From positions 1 to 50,035 of the forward strand of contig NZ_CAMPJD010000034.1 of assembly GCF_946886695.1 (NCBI RefSeq): 50,035 bases of DNA, given 5' to 3'. The notes under the pieces are model-generated. The model saw nothing but the letters and a program-made list of their open reading frames with translations, was not told the DNA's origin and did not search any database. The translations under genes and the position numbers were made by a program. This document shows, one piece after another, positions 33,733-44,636 of the stretch. How positions within the stretch are numbered: the first letter of the stretch is position 1; each line of letters begins with the position of its first letter. The stretch comes from an uncultured Pseudoxanthomonas sp. GTDB taxonomy: Bacteria > Pseudomonadota > Gammaproteobacteria > Xanthomonadales > Xanthomonadaceae.

Positions 33733-34443
33733 TCAGTCCAGGACCTGCGCGAGCAGGCGCGTGGGCGTGAAGCCGGTGAGCCGGCGCGTGTCGCCGGCCA
33801 GTTGCGCGGCGTCGTAGTAGCCCGCGTCGAGTGCGGCTTCCAGGAGGTTGGCATGGTGGTGCCGCCGTCGCAGAAAGCGCTGCAGCCGCAGGATGCGCGC
33901 CAGCAGCTTCGGTCCGTAGCCGAATGCTTCGTCGCACCGGCGCAGCAGGGTGCGCTCGGTGATGCCGAGTGCGCGCGCCAGTTGCGCGACCGTGTCGGGT
34001 CGTGCGCGCGACAGTCGTGCATGCACGGCCGACATCGCGTCGCGACGCAGCGGTGTGTCGGTCAGGATCCGGTCGGCGAGCCACGCTGTCGCATCGGCGT
34101 CGCGCTCCGCCATCCGGTCGGCCAGCGTCGCCAGGCGCGGATTGCCGAGATCACGCAGGTCCACACGCTGGTCGGCAAGGACGTGCAACGGAACACCCAG
34201 CCAGCGCGTTGCCGCGCCGGGCGCGAACCGTAGGCCCCGTACCCGGCGACCCGGCGCGATCTGGGCGTACTGCGCCCGCGTGTCGGGCCCGGCGATGCTC
34301 AAGCGCTCGCCATCCCACAGCAGGTCGACGCAGGCGTCGGGCAGTACGAGCGCGGGACTTGCCTCCGTTCCCTGCACGTAGTCCCAGCGACACAGCAGCG
34401 ACTGGACGGGCGCGAAGTCGTGTTGTCGATAGCGGCCGCTCAT
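33733..34443 (-). CDS. AraC-family regulator
   Basis: 236 aa. The N-terminal domain of the DUF6597 type (YRQHDFAPVQSLLCRWDYVQ, LPDACVDLLWDGERLSIAGPDT) is followed by an AraC HTH pair (TVAQLARALGITERTLLRRCDEAFGYGPKLLARILRLQRFL, then LLEAALDAGYYDAAQLAGDTRRLTGFTP). It probably regulates the VOC gene downstream and itself. It lies 13 bases from the LysR gene stop on the same strand. The effector molecule is unknown. Confidence 0.9.
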   Translation of the reverse strand: MSGRYRQHDFAPVQSLLCRWDYVQGTEASPALVLPDACVDLLWDGERLSIAGPDTRAQYAQIAPGRRVRGLRFAPGAATRWLGVPLHVLADQRVDLRDLGNPRLATLADRMAERDADATAWLADRILTDTPLRRDAMSAVHARLSRARPDTVAQLARALGITERTLLRRCDEAFGYGPKLLARILRLQRFLRRRHHHANLLEAALDAGYYDAAQLAGDTRRLTGFTPTRLLAQVLD

Positions 34444-34455
34444 CGTGGCGTGGCG

Positions 34456-35424
34456 TCAGCGTTCGGAATGTCCGCTCTCATCGTAGTCGCGGCGCTCGAA
34501 CAGGTGGGGCTGGATCAGTTCGATGAAGGCGCGCGCCTGCGGCGACAGGAACTTGCCCTTGCGCACCACCACGCCGTAACTGCGCGACGGGAACCACTGG
34601 CTCAGCGAGCGCGCTGCCAACCGGTCGCGGTCCGCCTCGGTCAGGCAGATCGAGGCGATGATCGAGATGCCCATGCCCATGCTGACGTACTGCTTGATCA
34701 CCTCCCAGCCGCCCACTTCCAGCGCCACGGTGTAGGGCACGCGCGCCTGCTGGAACACCAGGTCCACCAGCCGGTAGGTGACCAGCCGCTTCGGCGGCAG
34801 GATCAGCGCGTGAGGTGAGAGGTCTTCCAGTCGCAGGTCGCGCTTCTTCGCCAGCGGATGGTCCGGCGGGGTGATCAGCATCGGTTCGAAGCGGTAGACC
34901 GGCGCGTAGCTGAGGTCGGCCGGCACATCGAGCACCGAGCCGACCGCCAGGTCCACCGCATCCGAGCGCAGCAGGTCGGTGCCGTCGGCGCTGGCGGCGT
35001 TGTGCAGGGTCAGCTTCACCTCGGGGTGTTGCTGGCGGAAGTGCTCCACGATCTTCGGCAGCAGGTACAGGATGGTCGAGCTGTTGGCCGCAACGTTCAG
35101 TTCACCGGCCTCCAGCCCACTCACTTTCTCCCGGAAGCTCGCATCCAGGCCGTCCAGTCCCGCAACCAACGGTTGGGCCATCTCGTACAGGAGCTGGCCT
35201 TCGCGGCTCGGTGCCAGCCGTCGACCGCTGCGCTCGAACAGGGTCACTCCCAGCTCCCGCTCCAAGGCCTGCAGCTGCAGGGTGATGGCCGGCTGGCTGA
35301 CAAAAAGTGCCTCCGCCGCCCGCGAAACCGACCCCAGCCGCACCGTCTGGCAGAACGCGCGCAGGGGCTTCAGTCGGTCGGATTTATAGGGAAATCGCGG
35401 AGTTGGCGCTTCTTTAGAGTTCAC
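34456..35424 (-). CDS. LysR-family regulator divergent from aceBA
   Basis: 322 aa. The winged HTH is at about 20-80 (SVSRAAEALFVSQPAITLQLQALERELGVTLFERSGRRL) and the LysR substrate domain at about 107-310, with ISIIASICLTEADRDRLAARSLSQWF resembling CysB-type members. The start is the ATG at 35424 (MNSKEAPTPRFPYKSD). Divergent orientation and an AT-rich spacer with two palindromes indicate control of aceB and autoregulation. The likely inducer is an acetate, fatty-acid or glyoxylate-cycle metabolite, which is inference. Confidence 0.92.
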   Translation of the reverse strand: MNSKEAPTPRFPYKSDRLKPLRAFCQTVRLGSVSRAAEALFVSQPAITLQLQALERELGVTLFERSGRRLAPSREGQLLYEMAQPLVAGLDGLDASFREKVSGLEAGELNVAANSSTILYLLPKIVEHFRQQHPEVKLTLHNAASADGTDLLRSDAVDLAVGSVLDVPADLSYAPVYRFEPMLITPPDHPLAKKRDLRLEDLSPHALILPPKRLVTYRLVDLVFQQARVPYTVALEVGGWEVIKQYVSMGMGISIIASICLTEADRDRLAARSLSQWFPSRSYGVVVRKGKFLSPQARAFIELIQPHLFERRDYDESGHSER

Positions 35425-35437
35425 GTTCTAACTAACT

Positions 35438-35481
35438 ATAAGCAAAGCTTATTTAATGCATTGACAAAACTGTTTTGTCAA
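35438..35481. promoter_or_regulatory. LysR box and second palindrome between lysR and aceB
   Basis: ATAAGC-AAA-GCTTAT (35438-35452) is a perfect inverted repeat of the T-N11-A type bound by LysR regulators. A second perfect repeat lies at 35461-35481, with arms TTGACAAAAC and GTTTTGTCAA around a single T. It also contains TTGACA (35461-35466), usable as a -35 for aceB. Both lie in the 110-base AT-rich spacer. The first suits the adjacent LysR; the second may bind the same protein or another factor. Confidence 0.7.
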
Positions 35482-35534
35482 ATAATTGAAGCGGGGAGCA
35501 CTGTGCCAGTCCAGCAAGACGCCAGGAGTTCCCC

Positions 35535-37166
35535 ATGTCCGCTACCGCTTTCGCCCTGCCGCCACGCGATTCGCGCGGTGACCGTCCCACCCCCGGCATC
35601 GCCCTGACCGCCAACGTGGCGGGCCAGGACGAACTGCTGCCGCCCGGCGCCCTGGCCCTGCTCGTCTCGCTGCACCGTGCGATCGAGCCGGAGCGCCAAG
35701 CCCGGCTGGCGGCTCGCCGCGAGCGCCAGGCCTTCTTCGATGCCGGTGGCCTGCCGGACTTCCGCACCGATACGCGCTCGATCCGCGATGGCGACTGGAC
35801 GGTGGCCCCGGTGCCGACCGCATTGCAGGACCGCCGCATCGAGATCACCGGCCCGGTCGACCCGAAGATGGTCATCAACGCGCTGAACTCCGGTGCGAAG
35901 GTGTTCATGGCCGACTTTGAGGATTCCACCTCGCCGACCTGGCAGAACCTGCTGACCGGCCAGCGCGCGCTAATCGGCGCCGTCGCTGGCGATCTGGCCT
36001 TCACGTCCGAGACCGGCAAGCACTACGCGCTGAAGCCGCAGAACGAGCAGGCCGTGCTGCTGGTGCGCCCGCGCGGCTGGCACCTGGACGAGAAGCATGT
36101 GCTGATCGACGGCGCGCCGATCGCCGGCGGCCTGTTCGACGTGGCCGTGTTCGCCTGGCACAACGCCCGCGCGTTGCAGGCCCGTGACCGTGGCCCGTAC
36201 TTCTACCTGCCCAAGCTGCAGAGCATGGAAGAGGCCGCGCTGTGGGAAACCGCGCTGTCGCACATCGAAGCCGCGCTGGGCCTGCCGCACGGACAGATGA
36301 AGGTCACCGTGCTGATCGAGACGCTGCCGGCGGTGTTCGAGATGCACGAGATCCTGCATGCGCTGCGCGATCGCATCGTCGGCCTGAATTGCGGCCGCTG
36401 GGACTACATCTTTTCCTACCTGAAGACCTTCCGCCGCCACGCCGACAAGGTGCTGCCCGAGCGCGGCCAGGTGACGATGACGCAGCCGTTCCTGAAGGCG
36501 TATTCGGAACTGCTGATCCAGACCTGCCATCGTCGCGGCGCGCATGCGATGGGCGGCATGGCCGCGCAGATCCCGATCAGCAACGACGAGGCCGCCAACG
36601 AACAGGCGCTGGCCCGCGTGCGCGCCGACAAGCTGCGCGAAGTCACCGCCGGCCATGACGGCACCTGGGTCGCCCACCCGGCGTTGATCCCGGTGGCGAA
36701 GGCGATCTTCGACGAACACATGCCGCAGACGAACCAGCGCAGCGTGCTGCGCGAGGACGTGGCGGTGACCCGCGACGACCTGATCCGCCCGTCCACCGGC
36801 ACCATCACGCGCGCCGGTTTCGAAGGCAACGTGGAGGTCTGCGTGCGCTACCTGGCCGCATGGTTGGACGGCAACGGCTGCGTGCCGATCCACTGGCTGA
36901 TGGAGGACGCCGCCACCGCCGAGATCTCGCGCACGCAGATCTGGCAGTGGCTGCACACCGCCGACGTGCATCTGTGCGATGGCACCCAGATCGACTACGC
37001 GCTGCTGCAGCGCACGCTGGCTGCGTTGCCCGCGAAGCTGGGCGATCACTCGCGGCTGCCGGGCGGCGAACGCATCTCCGAAGCCATCGCGTTGCTAGAT
37101 GCCCTGAGCCGCGCCGAGGAGCTGGCCGACTTCCTGACCCTGCCCGCGTACGAGCGCATCGACTGA
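35535..37166 (+). CDS. aceB: Malate synthase A
   Basis: 543 aa, full length for the A isoform. It condenses glyoxylate with acetyl-CoA to malate in the glyoxylate bypass. Motifs: [15 protein letters not shown] (acidic metal-binding), [75 protein letters not shown], and the catalytic Asp region [14 protein letters not shown]. The start is the ATG at 35535 with AGGAG upstream. It is followed by aceA 43 bases on, forming the aceBA operon. There is no aceK in the window. Confidence 0.98.
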   Translation: MSATAFALPPRDSRGDRPTPGIALTANVAGQDELLPPGALALLVSLHRAIEPERQARLAARRERQAFFDAGGLPDFRTDTRSIRDGDWTVAPVPTALQDRRIEITGPVDPKMVINALNSGAKVFMADFEDSTSPTWQNLLTGQRALIGAVAGDLAFTSETGKHYALKPQNEQAVLLVRPRGWHLDEKHVLIDGAPIAGGLFDVAVFAWHNARALQARDRGPYFYLPKLQSMEEAALWETALSHIEAALGLPHGQMKVTVLIETLPAVFEMHEILHALRDRIVGLNCGRWDYIFSYLKTFRRHADKVLPERGQVTMTQPFLKAYSELLIQTCHRRGAHAMGGMAAQIPISNDEAANEQALARVRADKLREVTAGHDGTWVAHPALIPVAKAIFDEHMPQTNQRSVLREDVAVTRDDLIRPSTGTITRAGFEGNVEVCVRYLAAWLDGNGCVPIHWLMEDAATAEISRTQIWQWLHTADVHLCDGTQIDYALLQRTLAALPAKLGDHSRLPGGERISEAIALLDALSRAEELADFLTLPAYERID

Positions 37167-37209
37167 TCCACCCCCACCCACGACGCCCCATCACGAAAGA
37201 GAGTCCGCC

Positions 37210-38544
37210 ATGAGCACCAAGCAACAGCAGATCGACGCCATTCAGAAGGACTGGGACAGCAACCCGCGCTGGACCGGCATCAAGCGCGACTATGCCGCCG
37301 CAGATGTCGTCCGCCTGCGCGGCAGCCTGCAGCCGGAGTACACGCTGGCCCGTCGCGGCGCGGAGAAGCTGTGGACTCTCGTCAACGGCGAAGCGAAGAA
37401 GGGCTACGTCAACGCGTTCGGCGCGATCAGCGCCGGCCAGGCGATGCAGCAGGCCAAGGCGGGCCTGGAGGCCGTCTACCTGTCCGGCTGGCAGGTCGCC
37501 GCCGATGGCAACACCTCCGAGACGATGTATCCCGACCAGTCGCTGTATGCGTACGACTCCGTGCCGACGATGGTCCGCCGCATCAACAACACCTTCCAGC
37601 GCGCCGACGAGATCCAGTGGAAGAACATCTGCGACGGCAAGGCGAACGAGGCCGACGCGATCGACTTCTTCCTGCCGATCGTCGCCGACGGCGAGGCCGG
37701 CTTCGGCGGCGTGCTGAACGCCTACGAGCTGATGAAGAACATGATCGTGGCCGGTGCCGCGGCCGTGCATTTCGAAGACCAGTTGGCCGCGGTGAAGAAG
37801 TGCGGCCACATGGGCGGCAAGGTGCTGGTGCCCACGCAGGAGGCCGTGCAGAAACTGCAGGCCGCGCGCCTGGCCGCCGACGTGCTGGGTGTGCCGACCA
37901 TCGTGCTGGCCCGTACCGACGCCGAAGCCGCTAACCTGCTGACGTCCGACTTCGACGCCAACGACCAGCCCTTCGTCACCGGCCAGCGCACGGCGGAAGG
38001 CTTCTACCGGGTGAAGAACGGCCTGGAGCAGGCGATCAGCCGCGGTATCGCCTATGCGCCGTACGCCGACCTGGTGTGGTGCGAGACCGGCACGCCGGAC
38101 ATCGGGTTCGCCCGCGAGTTCGCCCAGGCGGTGCACGCCAAGCATCCGGGCAAGCTGCTGTCGTACAACTGCTCGCCGAGCTTCAACTGGAAGAAGAACC
38201 TGGACGACGCGCAGATCGCCCGCTTCCAGGATGACCTGTCGGCGCTGGGCTACAAGTTCCAGTTCATCACGTTGGCCGGCATCCACATCAACTGGTTCAA
38301 CAGCTTCCAGTTCGCCCACGACTACGCGCGTGGCGAAGGCATGAAGCATTACGTCGAGCAGGTGCAGGAGAAGGAGTTCGCCGCGCGCGAGAAGGGCTAC
38401 ACCTTCGTCTCGCACCAGCAGGAAGTGGGCGCCGGTTACTTCGACGACGTCACCACCGTCATCCAGGGTGGCAGTTCCAGCGTCACCGCGCTGAAGGGAT
38501 CGACCGAGGAAGAGCAGTTCTACGAAAAGGAAAAGGCGGCCTGA
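37210..38544 (+). CDS. aceA: Isocitrate lyase
   Basis: 444 aa, the usual length. It cleaves isocitrate to glyoxylate and succinate. The signature [11 protein letters not shown] (Cys198) carries the catalytic cysteine. Also clear are [44 protein letters not shown] and [21 protein letters not shown] precedes the start. It is the second gene of aceBA and is ended by a strong shared hairpin at 38571. Confidence 0.98.
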   Translation: MSTKQQQIDAIQKDWDSNPRWTGIKRDYAAADVVRLRGSLQPEYTLARRGAEKLWTLVNGEAKKGYVNAFGAISAGQAMQQAKAGLEAVYLSGWQVAADGNTSETMYPDQSLYAYDSVPTMVRRINNTFQRADEIQWKNICDGKANEADAIDFFLPIVADGEAGFGGVLNAYELMKNMIVAGAAAVHFEDQLAAVKKCGHMGGKVLVPTQEAVQKLQAARLAADVLGVPTIVLARTDAEAANLLTSDFDANDQPFVTGQRTAEGFYRVKNGLEQAISRGIAYAPYADLVWCETGTPDIGFAREFAQAVHAKHPGKLLSYNCSPSFNWKKNLDDAQIARFQDDLSALGYKFQFITLAGIHINWFNSFQFAHDYARGEGMKHYVEQVQEKEFAAREKGYTFVSHQQEVGAGYFDDVTTVIQGGSSSVTALKGSTEEEQFYEKEKAA

Positions 38545-38570
38545 CCGCTGCTCGCAAGGATGCAGCAAAG

Positions 38571-38596
38571 GAAACGCCGGCTTTCGCCGGCGTTTC
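38571..38596. terminator. Bidirectional terminator between aceA and the S9 peptidase gene
   Basis: Perfect 11-bp stem GAAACGCCGGC/GCCGGCGTTTC with loop TTTC, followed by TTCTTCC in the aceA direction and preceded by an A-rich run (GCAAAG) for the opposite strand. It stands between two converging genes. Confidence 0.75.
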
Positions 38597-38628
38597 TTCT
38601 TCCAGCGTTGCGGGAAGAAAGCGCGCGC

Positions 38629-40689
38629 TTACTTCTTCACTTCCTGCGTATGCCCCTTCAGCGCCTCGGCCAAGCCCGGCACGTCATTGGCGCCCGTCGG
38701 CACGCTGATGCTCGAACCGGTGAAGTCCTTGCCGATGGGCTCGGCACGACCCCCCAGGCACTGGGCGAGGAAACCTTCGGTCACCGCGTTGAACGCCTTG
38801 TTGTTCTCCGGCCGCGCGAAACCGTGGCCTTCATCGGGGAACAGCACGTAGGTCACGGGGATGTTCTTCGCCGTCATCGCCTTGACGATCTGGTCGCTCT
38901 CGTCCTGCTTCACGCGCGGGTCGTTCGCACCCTGGCCGATCAGCAGCGGCTTCTTGATCTGGTCCGCGCGGGTCAGTGGCGAGCGCTCGGTCAGCCACGC
39001 CTTGCCGGCATCCGTGCGCGGGTCGCCCATGCGCTTGGCCAGCTGTTCGAAGAAGCTGGCCCAGTACGGCGGCACCGTGCTGAGCAGGGTGTTGAGGTTG
39101 GACGGGCCGACGATGTCCACGCCGCAGGCGAACGCGTCCGGCGTGAAGGTCAGGCCGGCCAGCGTGGCGTAGCCACCGTAGCTGCCGCCCATGATCGCCA
39201 CCTGGTCTTGCGTGGTGACGCCCTGCTTCACCGCCCACTGCACGGCATCGATCAGGTCGTCGTGCATCTTGCCGGCCCATTCACCGTTGCCGGCGTTGGT
39301 GAAGGCCTTGCCGAAGCCGGTGGAACCGCGGAAGTTGACCGACAGCACCGCGTAGCCACGGTTGGCCAGCCACTGGTTGTAGCCGCCGTAGCCATAGGAA
39401 TCGCGTGCCCACGGACCGCCGTGGACCAGCAGCACCAGCGGCACCGGCGCATCGGCCTTGCCGTCGTTGTTCGCATCGGCACTACGCGGCAGGGTCAGGT
39501 AGCTGACCAGCGTCTTGTCGTCGCGCGAGGCGATCTCCACGGGCCACTGCGGGACCAGCGGCTTGCCTTCCAGCTTCGGCCGCGCGGAAAAGAGCTTGGT
39601 CAGCGTGCCGGCGCCGCGGTCGTAACGGTAGTAGACCAGCGGCGCTTCGGCCGCCGAGTACGCGACGATCCAGGTCCTGTCGTCCAGCGTGCGCGTGTTG
39701 ACGGATACATCGCCGGGGCCGAGCGCCTCCAGCTTCTCCAGGTCCGCGCGGATCGCGGGGTCGACCACCTTCCACTCGTCGCGCAGGTAATCCACGGACA
39801 CGGCCTGCACCTTGCCCGTTGCCGGATCCGCCAGCGTGCCGCCGACGTCGGCGCGTGCGTCTTCCAGCACCAGCGTGCGCGTGCCGCTGGCCACGTCGAT
39901 CGCGAACAGCGCCGCCGTGTTGCGGCCGCGCGAATCGGTGAAGTACAGCGTCTTGCCGTCCAGCGTCAGGCCGCCCGGGCTGGTGGTCAGCACATCCTCG
40001 AACGGGATGTCGTCGAACTTCTCCCAACCGCCGTTGGCGCCGCGCCTCAGCACGTCGGCGCCGCCGTCGGGGCGCGAGCGCTGAGCGTACTTGAGTGTGT
40101 AGTTGGCGTCGGCGATGTAGCCGGCGATCTGCGCGTCGTTCTTCTCCAGCAGCGTGCGGGTACCGCTGGCGAGGTCGACCTTGTACACGTCATGCCATTG
40201 CGCATCGCGGTCGTTCATGCCGACCAGGATCGTGCCGGGGTGTTTCGGGCTGAGGCCGGTGACCTGCGCGGTGGTCTTCGGGAACGGCGTCAGGTCCTTC
40301 GCCTGCCCGGTCTTCAGGTCGACCGCGTACAGATGGAAATCCTCGTCGCCGCCGCTGTCGCGCAAGTACAGCAGCGTATCTGGCTGGTAGGACCAGAAGT
40401 AGCTGCGGATGCCGCGGGCCTTGTCCTGGGTGACGGCCTTGGCCTGCGCAGGATTGTCCGCGGGGGCGACCCAGACGTTGAGCACGCCGTCGACGGCGGC
40501 GACCCAGCTGAGGTACTTGCCATCGGGGCTGATCTGCACGTTGGCGCGTTCGGGATTACCGAACAATGCGTCGCGCGCGATCAGTTCTGTGCCGGCGATG
40601 CGGTCGGCGGCGGACGGTGCCGCCTGCGCTGCAAGCGCAACGGCGACGGTCGAGGCCAACAGCGTGAGACGGAATGCGGCATGACGCAT
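38629..40689 (-). CDS. S9-family prolyl oligopeptidase-type peptidase, exported
   Basis: 686 aa from the ATG at 40689 (MRHAAFRLTLLASTVAVALAAQAAPSA), with a signal peptide ending near AQAA. A beta-propeller of about 350 residues precedes the catalytic domain with GGSYGGYAT (Ser), GANDPRVKQDESDQI (Asp) and PDEGHGFARPEN (His). A short insert DANNDGKAD (405-413) matches an EF-hand calcium loop (D-x-N-x-D-G-x-x-D), unusual for this place. It cleaves peptides in the periplasm or outside. Monocistronic, converging on aceA. Confidence 0.95.
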   Translation of the reverse strand: MRHAAFRLTLLASTVAVALAAQAAPSAADRIAGTELIARDALFGNPERANVQISPDGKYLSWVAAVDGVLNVWVAPADNPAQAKAVTQDKARGIRSYFWSYQPDTLLYLRDSGGDEDFHLYAVDLKTGQAKDLTPFPKTTAQVTGLSPKHPGTILVGMNDRDAQWHDVYKVDLASGTRTLLEKNDAQIAGYIADANYTLKYAQRSRPDGGADVLRRGANGGWEKFDDIPFEDVLTTSPGGLTLDGKTLYFTDSRGRNTAALFAIDVASGTRTLVLEDARADVGGTLADPATGKVQAVSVDYLRDEWKVVDPAIRADLEKLEALGPGDVSVNTRTLDDRTWIVAYSAAEAPLVYYRYDRGAGTLTKLFSARPKLEGKPLVPQWPVEIASRDDKTLVSYLTLPRSADANNDGKADAPVPLVLLVHGGPWARDSYGYGGYNQWLANRGYAVLSVNFRGSTGFGKAFTNAGNGEWAGKMHDDLIDAVQWAVKQGVTTQDQVAIMGGSYGGYATLAGLTFTPDAFACGVDIVGPSNLNTLLSTVPPYWASFFEQLAKRMGDPRTDAGKAWLTERSPLTRADQIKKPLLIGQGANDPRVKQDESDQIVKAMTAKNIPVTYVLFPDEGHGFARPENNKAFNAVTEGFLAQCLGGRAEPIGKDFTGSSISVPTGANDVPGLAEALKGHTQEVKK

Positions 40690-40794
40690 GGGAAGACTCC
40701 TGGATGCGAGGAAGGGACAGCGGACAGGACGTCCGCCAGCCGGAGGTGTGACCCGAGTAGACCACACCACTCCCTCGCCCGCCGTGGCCGGAGG

Positions 40795-43100
<2,306 letters not shown>

Positions 43101-43112
43101 GGGACGGCTGCG

Positions 43113-43475
43113 ATGACCACGGATGTCTTCGAAACGCGTCTGCGGCGGGCGCTTGCGATGCTGGAGTCCAAGAAGCTCGGCAGGAGCACGTACGCGCCGC
43201 CCTTGTTCCGGCTGATGTGGAAGATGGGCCTGAAGCTGCCACCCCCGCACATGGCCGGTTTCGCCATCAACGCGACGCTGATGGGTGGGTTCTTCGGCGT
43301 GTTCTGGGGCCTCTTCATGTGGCTGCTGATGTGGAGCAGGCAAGGCATGCCCGTGTTTGTCGGCGCCGCCACGGCGCTGCTGGCGGGCCTGCTGTTCGGC
43401 CTCACCATGGCCTGGTACCTGCGGCATCAGGCGCGCAAGCACGGAATTCCTCACTGGCGCGAGTTTGAGGCCTGA
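43113..43475 (+). CDS. DUF6404 small membrane protein
   Basis: 120 aa (MTTDVFETRLRRALAMLESKKLGRSTYAPPLFRLMWKMGLKLPPPHM). The N-terminal half with YAPPLFRLMWKMGLKLPPPHM resembles the DUF6404 pattern, and two helices follow (FAINATLMGGFFGVFWGLFMWLL; VFVGAATALLAGLLFGLTMAWYL). The function is unknown. It is 12 bases after the PII gene and before a shared terminator, so it is probably cotranscribed with it. Confidence 0.82.
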   Translation: MTTDVFETRLRRALAMLESKKLGRSTYAPPLFRLMWKMGLKLPPPHMAGFAINATLMGGFFGVFWGLFMWLLMWSRQGMPVFVGAATALLAGLLFGLTMAWYLRHQARKHGIPHWREFEA

Positions 43476-43485
43476 GCACGACATG

Positions 43486-43512
43486 AAAAAGCCCCGCATC
43501 GCGGGGCTTTTT
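43486..43512. terminator. Bidirectional rho-independent terminator
   Basis: A 12-bp stem AAAAAGCCCCGC/GCGGGGCTTTTT around ATC, with A and T tracts on the two sides. It lies between the converging DUF6404 and speE genes. Confidence 0.93.
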
Positions 43513-43534
43513 CTGTTGCTGCACGCGTGGAGGC

Positions 43535-44392
43535 TTACTCCCCCAGCGCCTTCGCCACGAACGGCGGCGCCACCAGCACGCCCGTGTGCAGGTGCGCGGT
43601 GTAGTACAGCGTGTCGAACGGCTTGGCCGCCGCATCCGCCTGGCGGAAGTCGAAACCGAAGCCTGTCTGCTTGCTGGCCAAGGTCACGCTCCACCAGCCG
43701 GTCGGATAGCACGGCTGCGGGAACGGCAGCGTCTTGAACGACTGGAAGCCGGCTTTGCCCATTTCGGCGCGCATGTCCTTGATCAGGTCCAGCAGCGCCA
43801 GCGGCGATTCGGACTGCTGCACCAGCAGGCCGTCCGGCTTCAGTGCGCGGAAGCAGCTTTCGAAGAATGCCTTGTTGAACAGGCCTTCGGCCGGGCCGAC
43901 CGGATCGGTCGAGTCGACGATGACCACGTCGACGCTGCCGGGCTCGCAGTTGGCCATGTAGGCCACGCCGTCGTCGAACAGCAGCTCGGCGCGCGGGTCG
44001 TTGTTGGACTCGCACAGCTCGGGGAAATACTTCTCCGCCATGCGCGTGACCTGTTCGTCGATGTCGCACTGCGTGGCCTTCTCCACGCCCGGATGCTTCA
44101 GTACCTCGCGCAGCGTGCCGCAGTCGCCGCCGCCGATGATCACCACGCGCTTCGGCGCGGCGTGGGTGAACAGCACCGGGTGGCTGATCATCTCGTGGTA
44201 GAAGAAGTTGTCGCGCGTGGTCAGCATCATCGCGCCGTCGATCACCATCAACTTGCCCCAGTGGGTGCTGTCGTAGATCTCGATCTTCTGGAACGGCGAC
44301 TGCACCTCGTCCAGCTTGCCGGTCGTACGGAAGCCGATGGCGGAGCCGGTGTGCGAGAAGTATTCGATGAACCAGGTGTCGTTGGCGGTCAT
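43535..44392 (-). CDS. speE: Polyamine aminopropyltransferase (spermidine synthase)
   Basis: 285 aa, full length. It transfers aminopropyl from decarboxylated S-adenosylmethionine to putrescine, making spermidine. Motifs: HWGKLMVIDGAMMLTTRDNFFYHEMISHP, the nucleotide loop VVIIGGGDCGTLREVLKH, and the catalytic Asp in IVDSTDPVGPAEGLF, followed by PCYPTGWWSVTLAS. It is divergent from speA across a palindromic repeat. speD is not in the window. Confidence 0.97.
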   Translation of the reverse strand: MTANDTWFIEYFSHTGSAIGFRTTGKLDEVQSPFQKIEIYDSTHWGKLMVIDGAMMLTTRDNFFYHEMISHPVLFTHAAPKRVVIIGGGDCGTLREVLKHPGVEKATQCDIDEQVTRMAEKYFPELCESNNDPRAELLFDDGVAYMANCEPGSVDVVIVDSTDPVGPAEGLFNKAFFESCFRALKPDGLLVQQSESPLALLDLIKDMRAEMGKAGFQSFKTLPFPQPCYPTGWWSVTLASKQTGFGFDFRQADAAAKPFDTLYYTAHLHTGVLVAPPFVAKALGE

Positions 44393-44429
44393 GGGGTGGT
44401 GTCCTGCGGGTGAAGGATTGAGGCTGTTC

Positions 44430-44550
44430 CCTTCTCCCCTCGGGAGAAGGTGGCGCGCAGCGCCGGAAGAGGGGCGAATGACGTAAGGGCGCTGGATCGC
44501 CCGGACTTCCGTTGCCCCTCACCCCAACCCCTCTCCCGCGGGGAGAGGGG
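44430..44550. repeat. Composite palindromic intergenic repeat between speE and speA
   Basis: Two hairpins flank a central section: CCTTCTCCC/GGGAGAAGG (44430-44450) and CCCCTCTCCC/GGGAGAGGGG (44528-44550), with outer parts that are mutually complementary. Sequences built on CCCCTCACCCCAACCCCTCTCCC with inverted ends are widespread non-coding repeats in GC-rich proteobacteria, likely miniature mobile elements. It sits between the speE start and the speA start, so it may affect both leaders. Confidence 0.7.
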
Positions 44551-44636
44551 CAGAAGCTGAGGGCGCGCATTGTAACGGACCCATGTGACCGCAGCCTGTA
44601 GAATGCGCGTCCGCTCGCCTCACCTTGGAAAACGCC

